Notes: generated by a model not told the origin, from the sequence alone. A stretch of 64,000 bases of DNA from Anagrus nilaparvatae (GCA_022575985.1 JAKSXM010000132.1:8432001-8496000), one strand, 5' to 3'. Numbered from the stretch's first letter, positions 24,510 to 37,926 are shown. Numbers and translations: made by a program.

Positions 24510-24748
24510 AGGCGCCTAAAATTCAATTAAAATATTATATTTCCATTTGCATTCAAAAAAATTTTTTTTTCAAGAGTCTTTTAAAACACATATGTTTTAT
24601 TCTAATAAAAAAAATGATATCGGCGCCTCAACACTTCATAAGTTGATTTCATCTAAAAACAGGCATTTTATCACTTTCTTATTTTTTCAAGATTTTAGTC
24701 AATCTTTTTTTAAAAAACTTATTCTTCTTTTTGTTATTTTAGGCGCCT
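24510..24748. mobile_element. Small element with perfect 13-bp TIRs containing GGCGCC
   Basis: AGGCGCCTAAAAT at 24510-24522 is the exact inverse complement of ATTTTAGGCGCCT at 24736-24748. A further GGCGCCTCA lies inside near 24620. The six-base palindrome GGCGCC is rare in this A/T background, so three copies within 240 bp are unlikely by chance. No target duplication is clear. The 88-codon frame here is not convincing as a protein. Confidence 0.5.
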
Positions 24749-25359
24749 ACAAATTAGTAATCATTAAAAATGAAAAATACCCAAAAAAGATCGTATTTAA
24801 TACATATAATTAATATTTTTTTGAGTATTCGTTCAAAAATTAATTTTCTTAACACTGATACTTAGTAATTATATTTTTTGATCATTATTTTTTATTATAC
24901 GCATTTTGTAATATATACCTTTTTAATCTTCGAATAAAAATAAAAAAAATTTCTTCATCATCATTAATTTGTACTTAATTACCAATTTTTTTTTCTTTTA
25001 TACAATGCATTTATCTTTTTTTAGATACTTGTAATAACCTTGTTTTTTGAAATAATGTAAATTTCTCTTTTACTTAAAATTTTTTTTGTGTAAATTTATA
25101 CGAATTTTGTAATGTTAAAATATATATTAGTCTTTGGCTTATTTTAGATGTTTGATATATGTTGAAACTGTGAATATGGTAAATTTTTTAATTTTTAAGG
25201 ATAAGGGAGGTAAAAAATTATAGCTTTAATTTTGGAAAAACATAGTTTAGTCTAAGTGCCAGCAATGTTAAATGGGTTCGAAATTTTTAATATACGGAAA
25301 TGGATCCGCCTAAGTGGATCTTATATATTTTTGGTAGCTAAAAACGATTTTTAAAGTTT

Positions 25360-25985
25360 CATTCTTATTCCAACGGGCCTTCTGGACCTAGAAAAACAGG
25401 GCTCTAGGCTATATTCTATGTTTTAAAATAGAGTTTTTAGGCTAACTTCTAAAAAATGTTGCCACCTACAAGAACTTAACCAAATACCTTTCGGTCGATC
25501 TAATTTTTTTCGTGCAAGTGTCACCTGTCAATCTTCGTAAACCTCAATTTTTTATCAACTTTGATTGCTATGGTCAATAAACCAAATGGATCATTTTGGC
25601 CCAAAATGATCAATTTTTAAATTGCTGCCATAATTGTAATTTTTGATGAAAATAAGTTTAATAAGTCTCAAAAACTTTATATAAGTTTCTGGTTTCCAAA
25701 AATTATTTACTCGTCCCTTTTCAGTTATTTTCTTGCCATATATTATAACTTAAAGTTAGAGTCCCAATTTCAGGATTTTTAATAAATTTCAATATTCATA
25801 ATTATCTTTGAAAAGTGATATCTTAGAAAATGTTTAAAGAAAAGAGACTAGTAATGAATTTACAGAAACCTGAAGGTTATAAAAAAAATTTGAGAACTAT
25901 AGAACCCATTTTCGTCACAATTTTGGCAGCAATTTCAAAATCGGTCATTTTGGGCCTAAAAAACTCATAATGTATTTTTTGCTTC
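25360..25985. repeat. Diverged member of the 28158-29155 long-arm family
   Basis: It has the same order of words as the element at 28158: GGGCCTTCTGGACCTAGAAA, a block on CTTAACCAAATACCTTTCGG, TGCTGCCATAATTGTAATTT, the central AGTCCCAATTTCAGGATTTT, and then the inverse right arm (TTTTGGCAGCAATTTCAAAA). It has many substitutions and its outermost ends are not recognisable, so it is an older copy. Confidence 0.7.
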
Positions 25986-28157
25986 AAAAATCAAAATTTA
26001 TTGGCTGAAATTATAGAAATAGTTTTAATACATGCTAATTAACAAGAAAAGATCCAAATAATCCCATATTAAGGGAAAAAGACGATAAGTTAATGTAAAT
26101 GAATATGCATGTTTTGATAATATAGTACAAAAAAGTAATTTATTCAGTTCAAAATTATTATCTCCCAGAGAGAACCATGTGGGGTCATAATTATCAATGT
26201 TAAAAGTGAAGGAAATAATCAAATTTTATAAAGGACCACATGAGGTTAACGGAAGCCATATCAGAACCACATGAAATTAAAATGGAACCATTTGAGTTGC
26301 ACATGACGTTATATTTTTCTTTCAATTACAAAAATTTTTTAAATTTATAACATATAAATTAAAAAAAAATATTCCAAGGCCTAAAACACAAAACACATAA
26401 AGAATTTTTTCAGCAGATAAAAAATAAAAAAACATAGTAACAATAAAAATTCATACTGATATTTAAAATATTATAAGATATAAATAATGTGTCCCCTGAT
26501 GCTATGTAAACGTGATAATAATCAGTTAAGATTCAAAAAAATATATGTGGTTAACATATATAAAAATTTGTTTTTTAATAACACGTGTAAAAAAGAGAAA
26601 AATTATTATTATAAATGTATTCTCTAAAAATCTATAGACAGAGAAGATAGAAATAAAAAAAAAAGGGCATCAATGCAGCAGGCTATTATATTTTGGTTAT
26701 AATAATATATATAAAAGGATGCGACGAAGTGCCAGTACTACCCTAATTGGCAGCTTTATTTTATTTTTCATTCTTTAATATTATATTGTTCTACATTAAA
26801 CTAGGAGAAAGAGATAAACAAAAAATAGCCTTTTGGGCTTCTTAATATAAGCTGACATATATTTATATTTTTTTTTCTTTTGGCACACGTACACCTAATA
26901 TTAAAAAAATAATGTTTAATCATTATAAAAGTTGGCTCATCGTCATCACTCAGTAAAACCCTTTTGGCATATTTACTGCACAAAAGATATTTTAGATTTT
27001 AACATTCCAATATAAGGTCCACCCTACAGGTATCAAAAATATATGTAAGGATCGCTAATTTATTTCTGATTTTTAACTCTTTTATTTATCACTTAAAATC
27101 TGGAGGTTACCTACATTTATAATTTCAATTTTTTTTTTTTATTTCATTTGATTTCATCGCCCTTTTATGTATAATTTCTTTTCTTTTATAACTAGGGAGA
27201 GCAAGTTTTAGTTTATACGATCACGTAATGTAGTTAATGATATAAAATTAAAGTTTAGGGTTTTTTTTTGTTAGTGTTGATTTGATAAATGAGAAAATTA
27301 GATTTTTTTTTTGAAATTTTGCATAATTTTATTTTTTTTTGATTGAAATTTTATATTATTAAATACAATGAGGTTTGAAAATTGTAATTGAATTTTTATT
27401 TAATGAATATATAATTTTTTTACTACTTATTTTTTGAATTGAATATATTAGTTTTAAAAAGTAATTGAAAAAAGAAAAATAATCGACTGATTAAATATTT
27501 TTTAAAACTGATTTGTTTTATTCATAAACGCGTTTATAAGTATATATCAAAAGTAGTACCTTTAGTACCTGATAATATTTTCTCGCAAGAGAAATGATTT
27601 TATGAGGATATATAAGAAACTAATAATATCAGAATAGCATCAAAATTAATAAAATTATATATTTTTATTTCAAAAATCTCATAAATTATAATTCGGCGAT
27701 ATAATATTCATCATCGTTTTTTTTGAAATTGCAGTTATAGAGAAAAAATTGTGACTATTGTCTGTTTTTAAATTGCAGTTTCATTTTCTTATAGAAGAAT
27801 GTTATTTTATATTATTTTATGGTTTTAGTAAAATAATATATCTGATGTAAAAACTTTTAAAAGAAAATTACACACTAAAGCAGATTTAAATATCCCCTGA
27901 AATCGGTTATTTGAAAAATTGAAGATTTACAGTAATATCAACAGAAGACGTTTTCTTATAATTATTATAAAAATAAAAACATATCTAAATGTCTACACCT
28001 ATTTCAGCCTATAATTTCGTTTCAGAGTTTTTCTAAATGCTAACATGTTAAAACAAAAAAATAATATAATAAATACCAATTTTCCTAAAATGTATTTTAA
28101 AAATAACTTTAATTTAAGGGTAGTTCAGCCCAAAAGGGGTAAGTTAATTTTATTTCA
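25986..28157. other. A+T-rich non-coding stretch
   Basis: No gene was recognised. Near 26165-26300 the words CCATGTGG and CCACATGA recur in both orientations, perhaps a decayed small repeat. Short frames at 26025-26222 and 26801-26983 (minus) show no features. Confidence 0.45.
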
Positions 28158-29155
28158 CAAGGGGAGTTCAATACATTTGGAACACCAAATTACACCAAAT
28201 GGTTATGGATGAGTTTGTTATGTTGAAAAAACATGCCGACTACCCTCCGTTCCTTCCAATGGGCCTTCTGGGCCTAGAAACGCAGGGCTCAATGTTATAA
28301 AATAGGATTTTTTGGTAATTTTCAATGAAACGCCAAAACCTCGCATGTTAACCAAAACTCTTCTGGTTGGTCTCATTTTTTTGGTTTAAGTATCACCTTT
28401 CATACGCCGTAAACCGCAATTTATTATCACTAATTCTTTCATCACTATAGCCAATTAACCAAACGGTCATTTTAGGCTAAAAATGACTAATTTTTAAAAT
28501 GCTGCCAAATTTGTAATTTCTGACGATAATGGATTTTATAGGTATGAAAAAATTTGTACAAGTTTCAAGTTTCCAAAACTTCTTTACTTTTTTTTTCAAT
28601 TATTTGTTAACCAGATATGATAATTTGAAGTCACAGTCCCAATTTTACGATTTTTTAAAAAAGTTCATTTTTAATGTTAACTTTGAAAAGCTATTTCTTA
28701 AAAACGAATCAAGGAAATAAGACGAGTAAAAAATTTTTGGAAACTTGAAGCTTATACAAATTTTTTCAGACCTATAAAACCCATTTTTGTCAGAAATTAC
28801 AAATTTGGCAGCATTTTAAAAATTGGTCATTTTTAGCCAAAAATGACCGTTTGGTTAATTAGCTATAGTAATGAGAGAATTAGTGATAATAAATTGCGGT
28901 TTACGGCGTATGAAAGGTGATACTTAAACCAAAAAAATGAGACCAACCAGAAGAGTTTTGGTTAACATGCGAGGTTTTGGCGTTTCATTGAAAATTACCA
29001 AAAAATCCTATTTTATAACATTGAGCCCTGCGTTTCTAGGCCCAGAAAGCCCATTGGAAGGAACGCAGGGTAGTCGGCACGTTTTTTCAACATAACAAAC
29101 TCATCCATAACCATTTGGTGTAATTTGGTGTTCCAAATGTATTGAACTCCCCTTG
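28158..29155. mobile_element. Foldback element with about 400-bp arms, reference copy
   Basis: The element is 998 bp. CAAGGGGAGTTCAATACATT at 28158 faces its complement ending at 29155. Arms of about 400 bp match closely throughout, for example GGGCCTAGAAACGCAGGGCT near 28268 against its inverse near 29025, and AAAACTCTTCTGGTTGGTCT near 28352 against its inverse near 28950. The centre is a unique spacer of about 180 bp around 28560-28745. The arms hold no clear ORF; the 63-codon frame at 28529-28720 is incidental. Relatives are at 25360-25985, 51840-52288 and 53175-53400. No target duplication is clear. Confidence 0.85.
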
Positions 29156-32100
29156 TCAGTCTGAACTAAATTACTGTTTTATATGCATAATGAAAATTCA
29201 AAAGTTCGATACACAAAAATTTATTTGAATTGCAATAAATAAATTTAACTTATTTACTTCGATTATAAGCAATTTTATGCATACTTTATCTTGATTAAAT
29301 TTTTAACATATCTTACAGAATAAAACTATTCTGAAATATTAATTCATAATAATTCACAAAATATCAAAATTATTTATAGTTCAAAAATTAAGCAGCTAAA
29401 TTTTCTTATGCATTTCATATTACAATAATCCTGTACAGAACCAAAATTTTTGGATTTATTTAAAAATCACTGGTGTTCAAAAAATTCAAGTTTGAACCTC
29501 CATTATTAAATTATGTACATATTATCAAAACACAAAAGAAAAAAATATCCAAAATCCCTCCCAAAAAAAAGAGTTATTTCCTGTCTTATTTTGATTTTAG
29601 TAATAAATAACCAAAAAATTTTATAATAGTAAATAACACAAAAGAATTTTATTGAAAAATCTATAAAAATATCACAGTTAGTACAAAAAAAAAGAATCAA
29701 AATATCATGTCAATACAATATAAAATATTTATACAATGTCAAAACATTTGAAAGAAATATTCATTCATATATTTAAGAATAAAAATCAATAAAAACTTTT
29801 GAAATTCACCTGACTAGAAAAAAAAAATTGACAACAGAAAAAAATAACAATTAAAAAAAAAACAGTATATTTGACATTTCCAAGAGTGTACAATAAATAA
29901 AATTTCATTTGCATGCTAAATTCCCAAATGATTTATTTATCTCTCTAAAAATAATAAAAAAATATTCTTTGGAAACACATTATTTAGTAATGATTAAACT
30001 CTAGAAAAGTAAAAAAATGTTTTCCCGAAGGATTCAAGCCCAAAAAATTTCTAATGAGAATTATAACTTATTGTTCGTGTAACTGTAAATAGAAAAACAA
30101 ATCTTTAAATCCCAAAGGTTATTTTATTAATTCCCTAATCAAACTTTGTATTACAAATCCCAACATGGCCTTAAAAAAAAGTACTTTCTATTGTTTAACA
30201 TGTAGCTTACAAAAAAACAATAAAAATTGTATAAACATAAAATTAAGCACATTAAAAACCCTTACTTCGTTGTTAAACTGTTCTCAATTTAATAAAAAAT
30301 AAAGAAAAGGTTATCTCATACATTTAAATAAACATCATTTCACCGGATATGCAAAACTTCATTTACAATACAAAGGAGAATACCGAGATTAACGATTTTA
30401 CATAATATCACGAATCTATAGAAATAAATAAACTATCAAAAATAAAAGAACAAAAATCGAGGGATCATCAAAATGAAAGTTTTATATTCTCAAAGGGGGG
30501 TTAAAAATACACAAATAAAGATTTTGGTGTATCTTAAATGTATTGTAACAAAACTTTTTTAACATATATGCAAATTTTTTGTATTTATTTGTTTTCATTT
30601 AAAATTATTTTAAATTGTACCATTTTTTTTTATTTAATGCTTTTTTCTTGTTAAATATGGTTAGTAAAATTATTTTAATGAATGGTACAGGAAGAAAGCA
30701 GTGAAGAAAGGGGTTATGTTGGCACAATAATTCGATGATAATTAGATAAAAGCTAGTTAAGAAGTATTTTAGATTAGCTGTTTTTCAATTGTATCGGTTT
30801 TGAGAACAAAAGTAAAAAATGATCTTGGTAAAAAATTATTTTAAAAAATATCTGCAGTATGTACCTAGCTTTAGTTGGTTGGACACTTTTGCTCAAATTA
30901 AAAAAACTGATTGTATAATTTACAGAAAGTTTGAAGAAACATTTTTTAGCTTTTCAAATATTTTTTTGATAAATGGTACCCAATTTAATTTAGGTATATT
31001 AGTTAAAAATAAAAGAATATCCTTTTTTTAGATTTCAGATTCTCATAAATCAATAGAAAAATATTAATGAAAATGCTATAAATTACTAAAATTATGTTTT
31101 TTTTAAAATTTGGCCAATCGAAATTACTAATTTTTAAGTGCATTTTTACCTTACTTTGCCCAACGTACATCTTTTGCATTGATAAAATATTTAAATGTAA
31201 AAAAAATATATATATATTATAATATAACTGTATATATTACATAAATTATGTAATACTCTTTAATATACACAAATATAATAAATGTATATATTAGACTTTG
31301 ACTTATTTTGGCTTATTATTTTTTTTTATATCGTTTTTGATTACAAAAAATTTAATTTATGACAACCTGTATTATTCTAAAAATTCAATCCAATGAGCAT
31401 ATTTTAACAAAATCTGTTATTTACACTTTTAAATTACAATTTATCTAAAAGTACTATTTTTCAAAATCTTTTATTCGTTTTTTGATTACTGATTGACCCA
31501 AAAATTGTTAAAAAACCAAATGTTTTCATCGCAAATTCGAAACTAACAAAAAGTCTAATATACGTAAAACTTATAACGGAAATAAATATTTTTTTGATAT
31601 AATCAAATAATATTACTTACAATTTAAAATTTATCAATTTTTTTATTTACACATGTATGCATACAAGATATAAAATATATTGGCTGTCTTTCAATTAGAT
31701 TTCTTATACCGCCAAAAGAACGAAAAAAAATATACATCAATATTGATCCTGCATATAAAAATAATATCTTTATATATATAAAATAAAAAAAATGCATATA
31801 AATTATAATGAGATGTATAAAAAATATCGATTATTATCTACAATAAATATAACTCGATGGTATAACAAGTAGTAAGCAAAAATTTATCATAGTACATTGA
31901 TCCGATATCGGTTAAAATGACGATGTTTTAAAAAATTACGTCAAAATATATAATTTCAATCCTTTAAATCATGACAATTTTAATGTATATTTTTTTATAT
32001 GCATTTTTTGTTTTATTTGATACGATGCCGCATTGACGATGCAGAAAAAAATATTTAAATATTTTATGAATAATTCAATGAGTAAACCCGTCAAAATTGT

Positions 32101-32734
32101 AATTGAAATTAGGCATGTATAAACAACCCTTTTCAAAATTATATATGCATATATATTATTAGTGTAAGTATATATAATTATTTAACTGTAGAATAATATA
32201 TTTATAAATTATTTATTTTATTTGTCAGAAAATTTTGGTTTATGATAATTTTGGATCTATTTTGCACAATAAATTTTTTAGATATTTTTAAAAACATCGA
32301 ACAAAATCTTGTAAATTTAGATTTCAATTAAAGTCCAATTGGTTGAAAATTCAACTAATTGGTTGAATATTCACCCAAAGCAGCTCTACCGTGTATTTTA
32401 ACAATATTTAGTCCTTAATAAATTATTTTAAGTAATGTGCCCAAAATTAAATACCTAGATTTTAAAAAAGCTTTTAGTTATACGCTGTTCTAATACTTGT
32501 TTTTTTTTTTAGAATCAAATTTTCATTTTAAATATAATTTCTTTTCTTTCATATTCCAATTGCCAGAGGGAATCTATATTTTTCACTGGAAACGAATTCC
32601 AATCGCTCGCATTTCATGATGTGCTAATTATTTTTATAAAGTTACCTTGCAAATCATACTCTGTAAAAATATAACGCTTGAATTTTAAAGCATTCGAGTG
32701 AATATTAATTCAAGTATTCATTTAAAACTTTAGG
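29156..32734. other. A+T-rich non-coding stretch
   Basis: No gene was recognised in about 3.6 kb. There are simple runs such as TATATATATA near 31208. The 70-codon frame at 30819-31031 has no motif, signal peptide or splice context. Confidence 0.5.
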
Positions 32735-32890
32735 AAGTTACGTGACCGATGCGACATCTATAAAGTCAATGTTAATTTTGTATTGAACTAAAGTTAGAAG
32801 GCAATTGAAAAACCTTCTAACTTCAATTAAAAATTAGCATTGACTTTCTAGAAATCTAGATGTTGCTTTTCTCACGTTACTTCCCAATAT
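32735..32890. repeat. Short inverted repeat
   Basis: GGAAGTTACGTGACC near 32736 is mirrored by CTCACGTTACTTCCC near 32872. Inner pairs are AAAGTCAATG against CATTGACTTT, and TTAGAAGG against CCTTCTAA. The stem is imperfect and the loop small. It is probably a degraded miniature element. Confidence 0.6.
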
Positions 32891-33305
32891 GAACATTTAC
32901 CCTAAACTTGGCCCAGCTATTATAAAACCAAAAATTAATGGTAAAAATTATTTAAAAATATGACTTTAACGATAATAAGATGAATATTTTAAAATTGAAT
33001 ATAATTTATTAATCAAACAATTGTACACTAAAATATCAAATGGTTATTAAAAAATAAATACATTAATTTATATAATAAATACAAATCATCAGAAAATATA
33101 AATTATTAACTAATTTTTCAAATTTAGTGTATATTTAGAAAGTTTTCTATCTGGTTATCACACATGTACATAAAACAAAAATCTATATAAATAACAAAAT
33201 TTAAAAACATTTTATAAGGTTAAATAAACAACAATAGTATTTAAATACAAGCTTCGATCCATTATAATAACTATAAATATTCAAATATGTAATATAATTG
33301 ATTCT

Positions 33306-33447
33306 GGCTCAACTTCAACCAAACCGCCGTAAAATTCATGGTCGGATCTTGAAATCGGTTTTAAAACATTTTTTCAGAAAAAAATTCTTTGGAACCAATT
33401 TGAAGATCTAACCACGCACTTAACGACGGCTTGGTTTAAATTGAGCC
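33306..33447. repeat. Small palindromic element
   Basis: GGCTCAACTTCAACCAAACC at 33306 faces CTTGGTTTAAATTGAGCC ending at 33447. Inner words also pair (GGATCTTGAAATCGG against CCAATTTGAAGATC). It is about 142 bp, lies downstream of the ionotropic receptor gene, and has no coding capacity. Confidence 0.65.
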
Positions 33448-34002
33448 TTTTATAAAAAATATAAATTTTCTACAACAGCCTCTACAATGAATACAAATTT
33501 ATATGCTAAAAGATGTACAGAAATAATTTCACGTATTTAAAAACAAAAAAACAATTACATGTAAAAATTACGCAAGTTTGCTATGTGTTTGTATTTTAAC
33601 CTTTGTTTTTAGCTGTAAAAATTTTTCACTGCTAAAGTGTTTAGATTTGAAAAACTTTACGCAAGTTTTAAATATTTGAAAAATGATTTGCTTTATTGAA
33701 AATTACTAATTATTATCTAAAGCAATAACACCCATAATTAATCCAACTTACAATTATCAAAAATTATTTAAAAAAACTTTTAAGGCCGTTAATTAATTAT
33801 GAAAAATGGATCTATTTGTTTTGCAAATTTTACAAATTAAGTTTCCAGTTATCAAAACCGCATCCTTGACCCTATGTCCAATAAAAAAAATATTTAACGC
33901 ACAAAAAAACATACGATCAGATAGGGATTAAAAAAATTTTTATACTTTTTTCAAACTATGAAAAATCCTTTTTTCTTACAATTAAAATATTTTTAAATAT
34001 AT

Positions 34003-35808
34003 CTAAACCCATGCTTGACGTTTCTTGGGTGAAACTCGAGTAACGGAGGTGAGATTAATAAAATTTTTAATTATGTAATAAACCCATTCTCCAAGAAAAG
34101 CTAAAATGCCAAAGATTGTTCCAACTGTTATAACTGTGATAAGAGTTAAAACAAGAGCCTCATCATTATGTTCATACTCAATAACATCTTTTTCTTTTTC
34201 ATATTTAAAATGAGCTTCCCTGTTCCATTTTTCAACAATTCCTGTTTCATGCAATCGATCCGATACTTGAGAATATTTAATTAGATAAGGAGATTTTTCT
34301 TCAAAATATGATACAATAATCGTTACTGGAAAAGTAGTATCAATCAACTCATATCCTATTGAATGATCAGTTCTTGAATCAAGAAGGAATTCAGCAAACA
34401 AATCAGTTGTAATAATAATACCATTTTTATATTTAGAAATATCATCCAAAAATTTATAGTATTTCATGGATTTTGCTATTTTTTTTGTAGATTCGTCAAT
34501 GCTTTTATATCGAAGAAGGTAAATATTTTTAGTTGCTTCATCAACTGCTGCATAGACTGTTACATTTTTATTCAGAACTTCTTCAAATTCTTTGACAAGT
34601 AATACTTCATTTGACGTGTACGTCAGTGCAGTTAATTTTAGAAAAAAGCTAGATGCAAAGAACAAAGAAAAAGAAACAAGTGAGATGTAAATAATTTTTG
34701 ATTTCAAACTTGAATAGTTTGAATTTACTGACATTCCAATGAAAAGTTTGAAAATATTGCAAGCTGACCACACATTACCATTATTAATTTTCAACAAACG
34801 CGATGAAATCATTATAACAATTATAGTCAAGCAAATCATACCAAAATAGTACAGAGCATCAGTAGAAAATTCCAAATTTTTTTTTTGATATTTAGGTACT
34901 AGTGCTTTACATTCTTCAATACTCCAAAATTTAATCTGATTAAAATTTATAATAATTGCATAGTTTAAGTCAAGTATTAAATTCAAATGATATTCAGCAA
35001 TATCTGTAGGAGCATAATGAGTACTAGGCAAATATTTTGTTGAGTAGGATGCATTAACAAATTCTATGAAAATTTCAAAACCTTTATATAAGTTAATAAT
35101 TTTAGTTGCATAATTTATCCCATAAGCAGATGGTTTACATTCAGGCCAATGATAAAGGTTAACACCAGCTTTGAGTGTAAACTGATTCATATTTGATAAT
35201 TTATTGGGAAACAATGCAATGCTTGTGTTTGTGTAATTGTTAACTTCGTAACGATTAAAAAAAGGATTGTATTGAATAATCTTAGAATTGTTCTTATTAT
35301 CTATTTGCAATACAGTTGAATCCAAGAAGTTATTTTGCCAAGCCTTCTGCAAAATCATCTTACTAAAATTTATTGACGAATTTTTAGCATAGAAAATAAA
35401 CAAGCAATTCGTACTGGTCATGTAAAATATTGATGTTGTGATAAATTTCAGCAAAATATCAAAGTCAAATACTTCTTGCAAAGCAACATTTTTACTCTCG
35501 TGAATCGTTACCAAATGCAAGCTAGAGACAATATTTTCGTTATAAGTAAAGTTGTTTAGTTGGTATTCTTGCAATACAGAAGTGTTGTAATTGTCAACTA
35601 AAAATACTGGCCTTTTTTGTGTTAATTTGCTTACAAGAACTTTATTTTTTAAATAAGCCTTAGCGTCAGATTTATTTTGAGTGTAAAGTGTGATATGCGT
35701 AGGATCTAATTCTTCAACAATATTCTCAACCAAAAGATCAATTATTGAAATTGCACAAACCAATTTAAAATAAACAAATATAAATAAGTATTTGGTAAAC
35801 ATTGACAT
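34003..35808 (-). CDS. Divergent ionotropic receptor (IR)
   Basis: This 601-residue protein in a single exon is the only long intact gene here. Residues 1-19 look like a signal peptide (MSMFTKYLFIFVYFKLVCA). Residues 20-310 form a poorly conserved extracellular part with several N-x-S/T sites and cysteines. TM1 is about 319-339, a pore-like segment lies at 346-362 (VWSACNIFKLFIGMSVN), and TM2 is about 372-397, running into KLTALTYTSN where IRs carry a conserved Leu-Thr-rich segment. The S2 ligand-binding lobe is about 400-545 and TM3 about 550-581. This order is that of the ionotropic glutamate receptor fold. IRs are insect chemosensory channels. The short N-terminal part and weak ligand-binding residues place it among divergent, lineage-expanded IRs rather than co-receptors. 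Ligand and tissue cannot be told. Start: the first Met precedes the signal peptide; Met-3 is an alternative. A larger multi-exon model is not excluded, though the C-terminus ends normally. Confidence 0.85.
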   Translation of the reverse strand: MSMFTKYLFIFVYFKLVCAISIIDLLVENIVEELDPTHITLYTQNKSDAKAYLKNKVLVSKLTQKRPVFLVDNYNTSVLQEYQLNNFTYNENIVSSLHLVTIHESKNVALQEVFDFDILLKFITTSIFYMTSTNCLFIFYAKNSSINFSKMILQKAWQNNFLDSTVLQIDNKNNSKIIQYNPFFNRYEVNNYTNTSIALFPNKLSNMNQFTLKAGVNLYHWPECKPSAYGINYATKIINLYKGFEIFIEFVNASYSTKYLPSTHYAPTDIAEYHLNLILDLNYAIIINFNQIKFWSIEECKALVPKYQKKNLEFSTDALYYFGMICLTIIVIMISSRLLKINNGNVWSACNIFKLFIGMSVNSNYSSLKSKIIYISLVSFSLFFASSFFLKLTALTYTSNEVLLVKEFEEVLNKNVTVYAAVDEATKNIYLLRYKSIDESTKKIAKSMKYYKFLDDISKYKNGIIITTDLFAEFLLDSRTDHSIGYELIDTTFPVTIIVSYFEEKSPYLIKYSQVSDRLHETGIVEKWNREAHFKYEKEKDVIEYEHNDEALVLTLITVITVGTIFGILAFLGEWVYYIIKNFINLTSVTRVSPKKRQAWV

Positions 35809-37405
35809 TTAAAAGGTTAACATTAATAGTTGAACTATATTTTTTAGCTACTCTTACAGTGGTATTTTTATGCTTCTGTTTTATTTAGTATAAAATTGTA
35901 TTAATCAAAATTAGTCTACAAAACCTCTAACTCAAAAAAATTAATATTTTGGATACTTTAATTAAAAAGCACGAATAATGTAAAATAATAGATTTTATCG
36001 ATTTGTGTTTCAAACATACCTCAAATATACTTTAACATTCTTGTAATTATTCAAGAATTTTCTTTGATTTAGTTTACGTAATTTTAAGTTCTATCACAGT
36101 GAACGCAGTGCAAAGATTCAATAAAACGATGTTTTACTATTCAAGTTTTTTTTTCTCAAAGCAAAATAATTTAATCAATGTTCACACGAATTTTGAAAAT
36201 TACACTGAGCTTTAAATATTTTTATCTTTATATTTTCTATTTTAAAATTTTTAGACAAACTACGCAAATTTAAATAAGATTTGAATATAATTATTTTTAA
36301 AATGATTTGTTTTCAAATGATCAATCATTTGAATTTCTGAAAATTTTAATATTTTCCAGAGTTTATCGATAAATTAAAAACTAATTATAAAGTTTTTGTT
36401 TTCTTGCGAATTTGGTAATAAATTGAAGATTTACTTATAAAAATGGTATAATTGCTGATTTTCATTAATTTCATACTTTGCAAAAAGCTCCGTATTGCAT
36501 TAAATCTTATTTTTGAAATTGAACCTTTAAATATCAATAAACTAATGTAAGAATTTATTTGTTTACAAACTTATATCTAATTAAACCTTACCAGTTATAA
36601 AACTATGTTAATTTGTTAAATGTAATTAAAAATTGAATTCCCAAAACTTTACAAATTGCAAAAATAAATTAATTGATCAGTCTTGTTTAATAACTATCAA
36701 TATCCTTCACTTTTTAAAAAAATCACAGAATTAGTGTCATATTTTTATTTTATATTATTTTATTAAATAATAATTCAATAAAATTTGAAAATTTATTTAA
36801 TTTAGAAAATACGAATATAATCAAATTATTTTTTCATTTAATTTTTTATTTAAAGTGTTCAACCTTTTTGAATTTGATGTATTAGATATTTTCACATAAC
36901 TGATGTACGCTAATTTTTTTTTGTTCATAATACACAAATCGATTGTAGTATTTATTTTGAAATGTTTAAACAAAAAAAAAAAATTAACAATTATATTCAA
37001 TTTACAATATTTAATTTTTTTCTGTCAATATTTATTTCTTCATTATCAGCAAACGATTAATTAGAATAAATAAAAATTATTTAAAAAAGTAAACAAAATT
37101 GATTAGAATCTTATTTATTTGGATCTAATTTTTTTTTTATAAACTGGTCGAACGAGAAAATTTTGCGTAATTTAGCCTTTTTTTTTTCTTTTTCCTTCAT
37201 GTAAAATCAATCATAGATTAACCTGGCCATAACTATGAGAGAAAATTAAAATTAATAAGAAAATTAAAAAATTATCTGTCCACGCTTTTTAAAATATTTT
37301 TGTTTATTATATAATTAAAAATTCATTTAATTTAACAATTTATTATATATTCACACTTTTGTTAGTTAATTAACATTTTTTTTTTAATTTTGAATTTAAT
37401 TTTAA
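35809..37405. other. A+T-rich non-coding stretch upstream of the receptor
   Basis: No second receptor gene or repeat was recognised. A promoter for the minus-strand IR should lie at the left edge, but no TATA box or initiator can be told apart in this background. Confidence 0.4.
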
Positions 37406-37612
37406 ATACCTGGCCTCGCTAGGTCTCGCACGGCCTCTCCCAGCCTCGCAAGGTCTCACAGGGTCTCTCCTGGACTTGCTAGGCCACTCATGGACTTGCA
37501 AGGACTCGCACGACCTAAAAGGTCTTAAATGGCCTCTAAAAGTCCTCTAAGATCTTTAAAAGTCTCAAATCGCCTTAAAAGGCTTTAAAAGGTCTGAGAT
37601 GAACTTATAGGG
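37406..37612. repeat. Left terminal repeat of the composite element
   Basis: About 207 bp of imperfect units related to CTCGCAAGGTCTCGCACGGC, changing inward to AAAAGGTCTTAAATGGCCTC and CTTTAAAAGTCTCAAATCG. It is clearly richer in G+C than its surroundings. Its inverse is found in two pieces at 44966-45064 and 45727-45899. Confidence 0.7.
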
Positions 37613-37926
37613 CATCTTAATTCAATTTAAACCAATACTTTTACTTTAATTTAATGTTTTTATTTGTTTATTTACTTTTTGAATATCGATATTAAGTTGT
37701 GAATTTTCAGTCAATTCTTTTTTTAAGCTAAAAAAAAATAATAGCTTAGTTTTTTACATACATTGCAACTATTTGGTAATTATTTTTAAAATGTTGAATA
37801 AAACTGTCTTCGTTGATATACTATTTATTAGAAATTCAGATTATTTGTAATAAAAGTAAATGGTAATTATAAGTGGCATTAAAATAAAAATTTTATAGAT
37901 TAAAATAAATTTTATTTATTGTTTAT

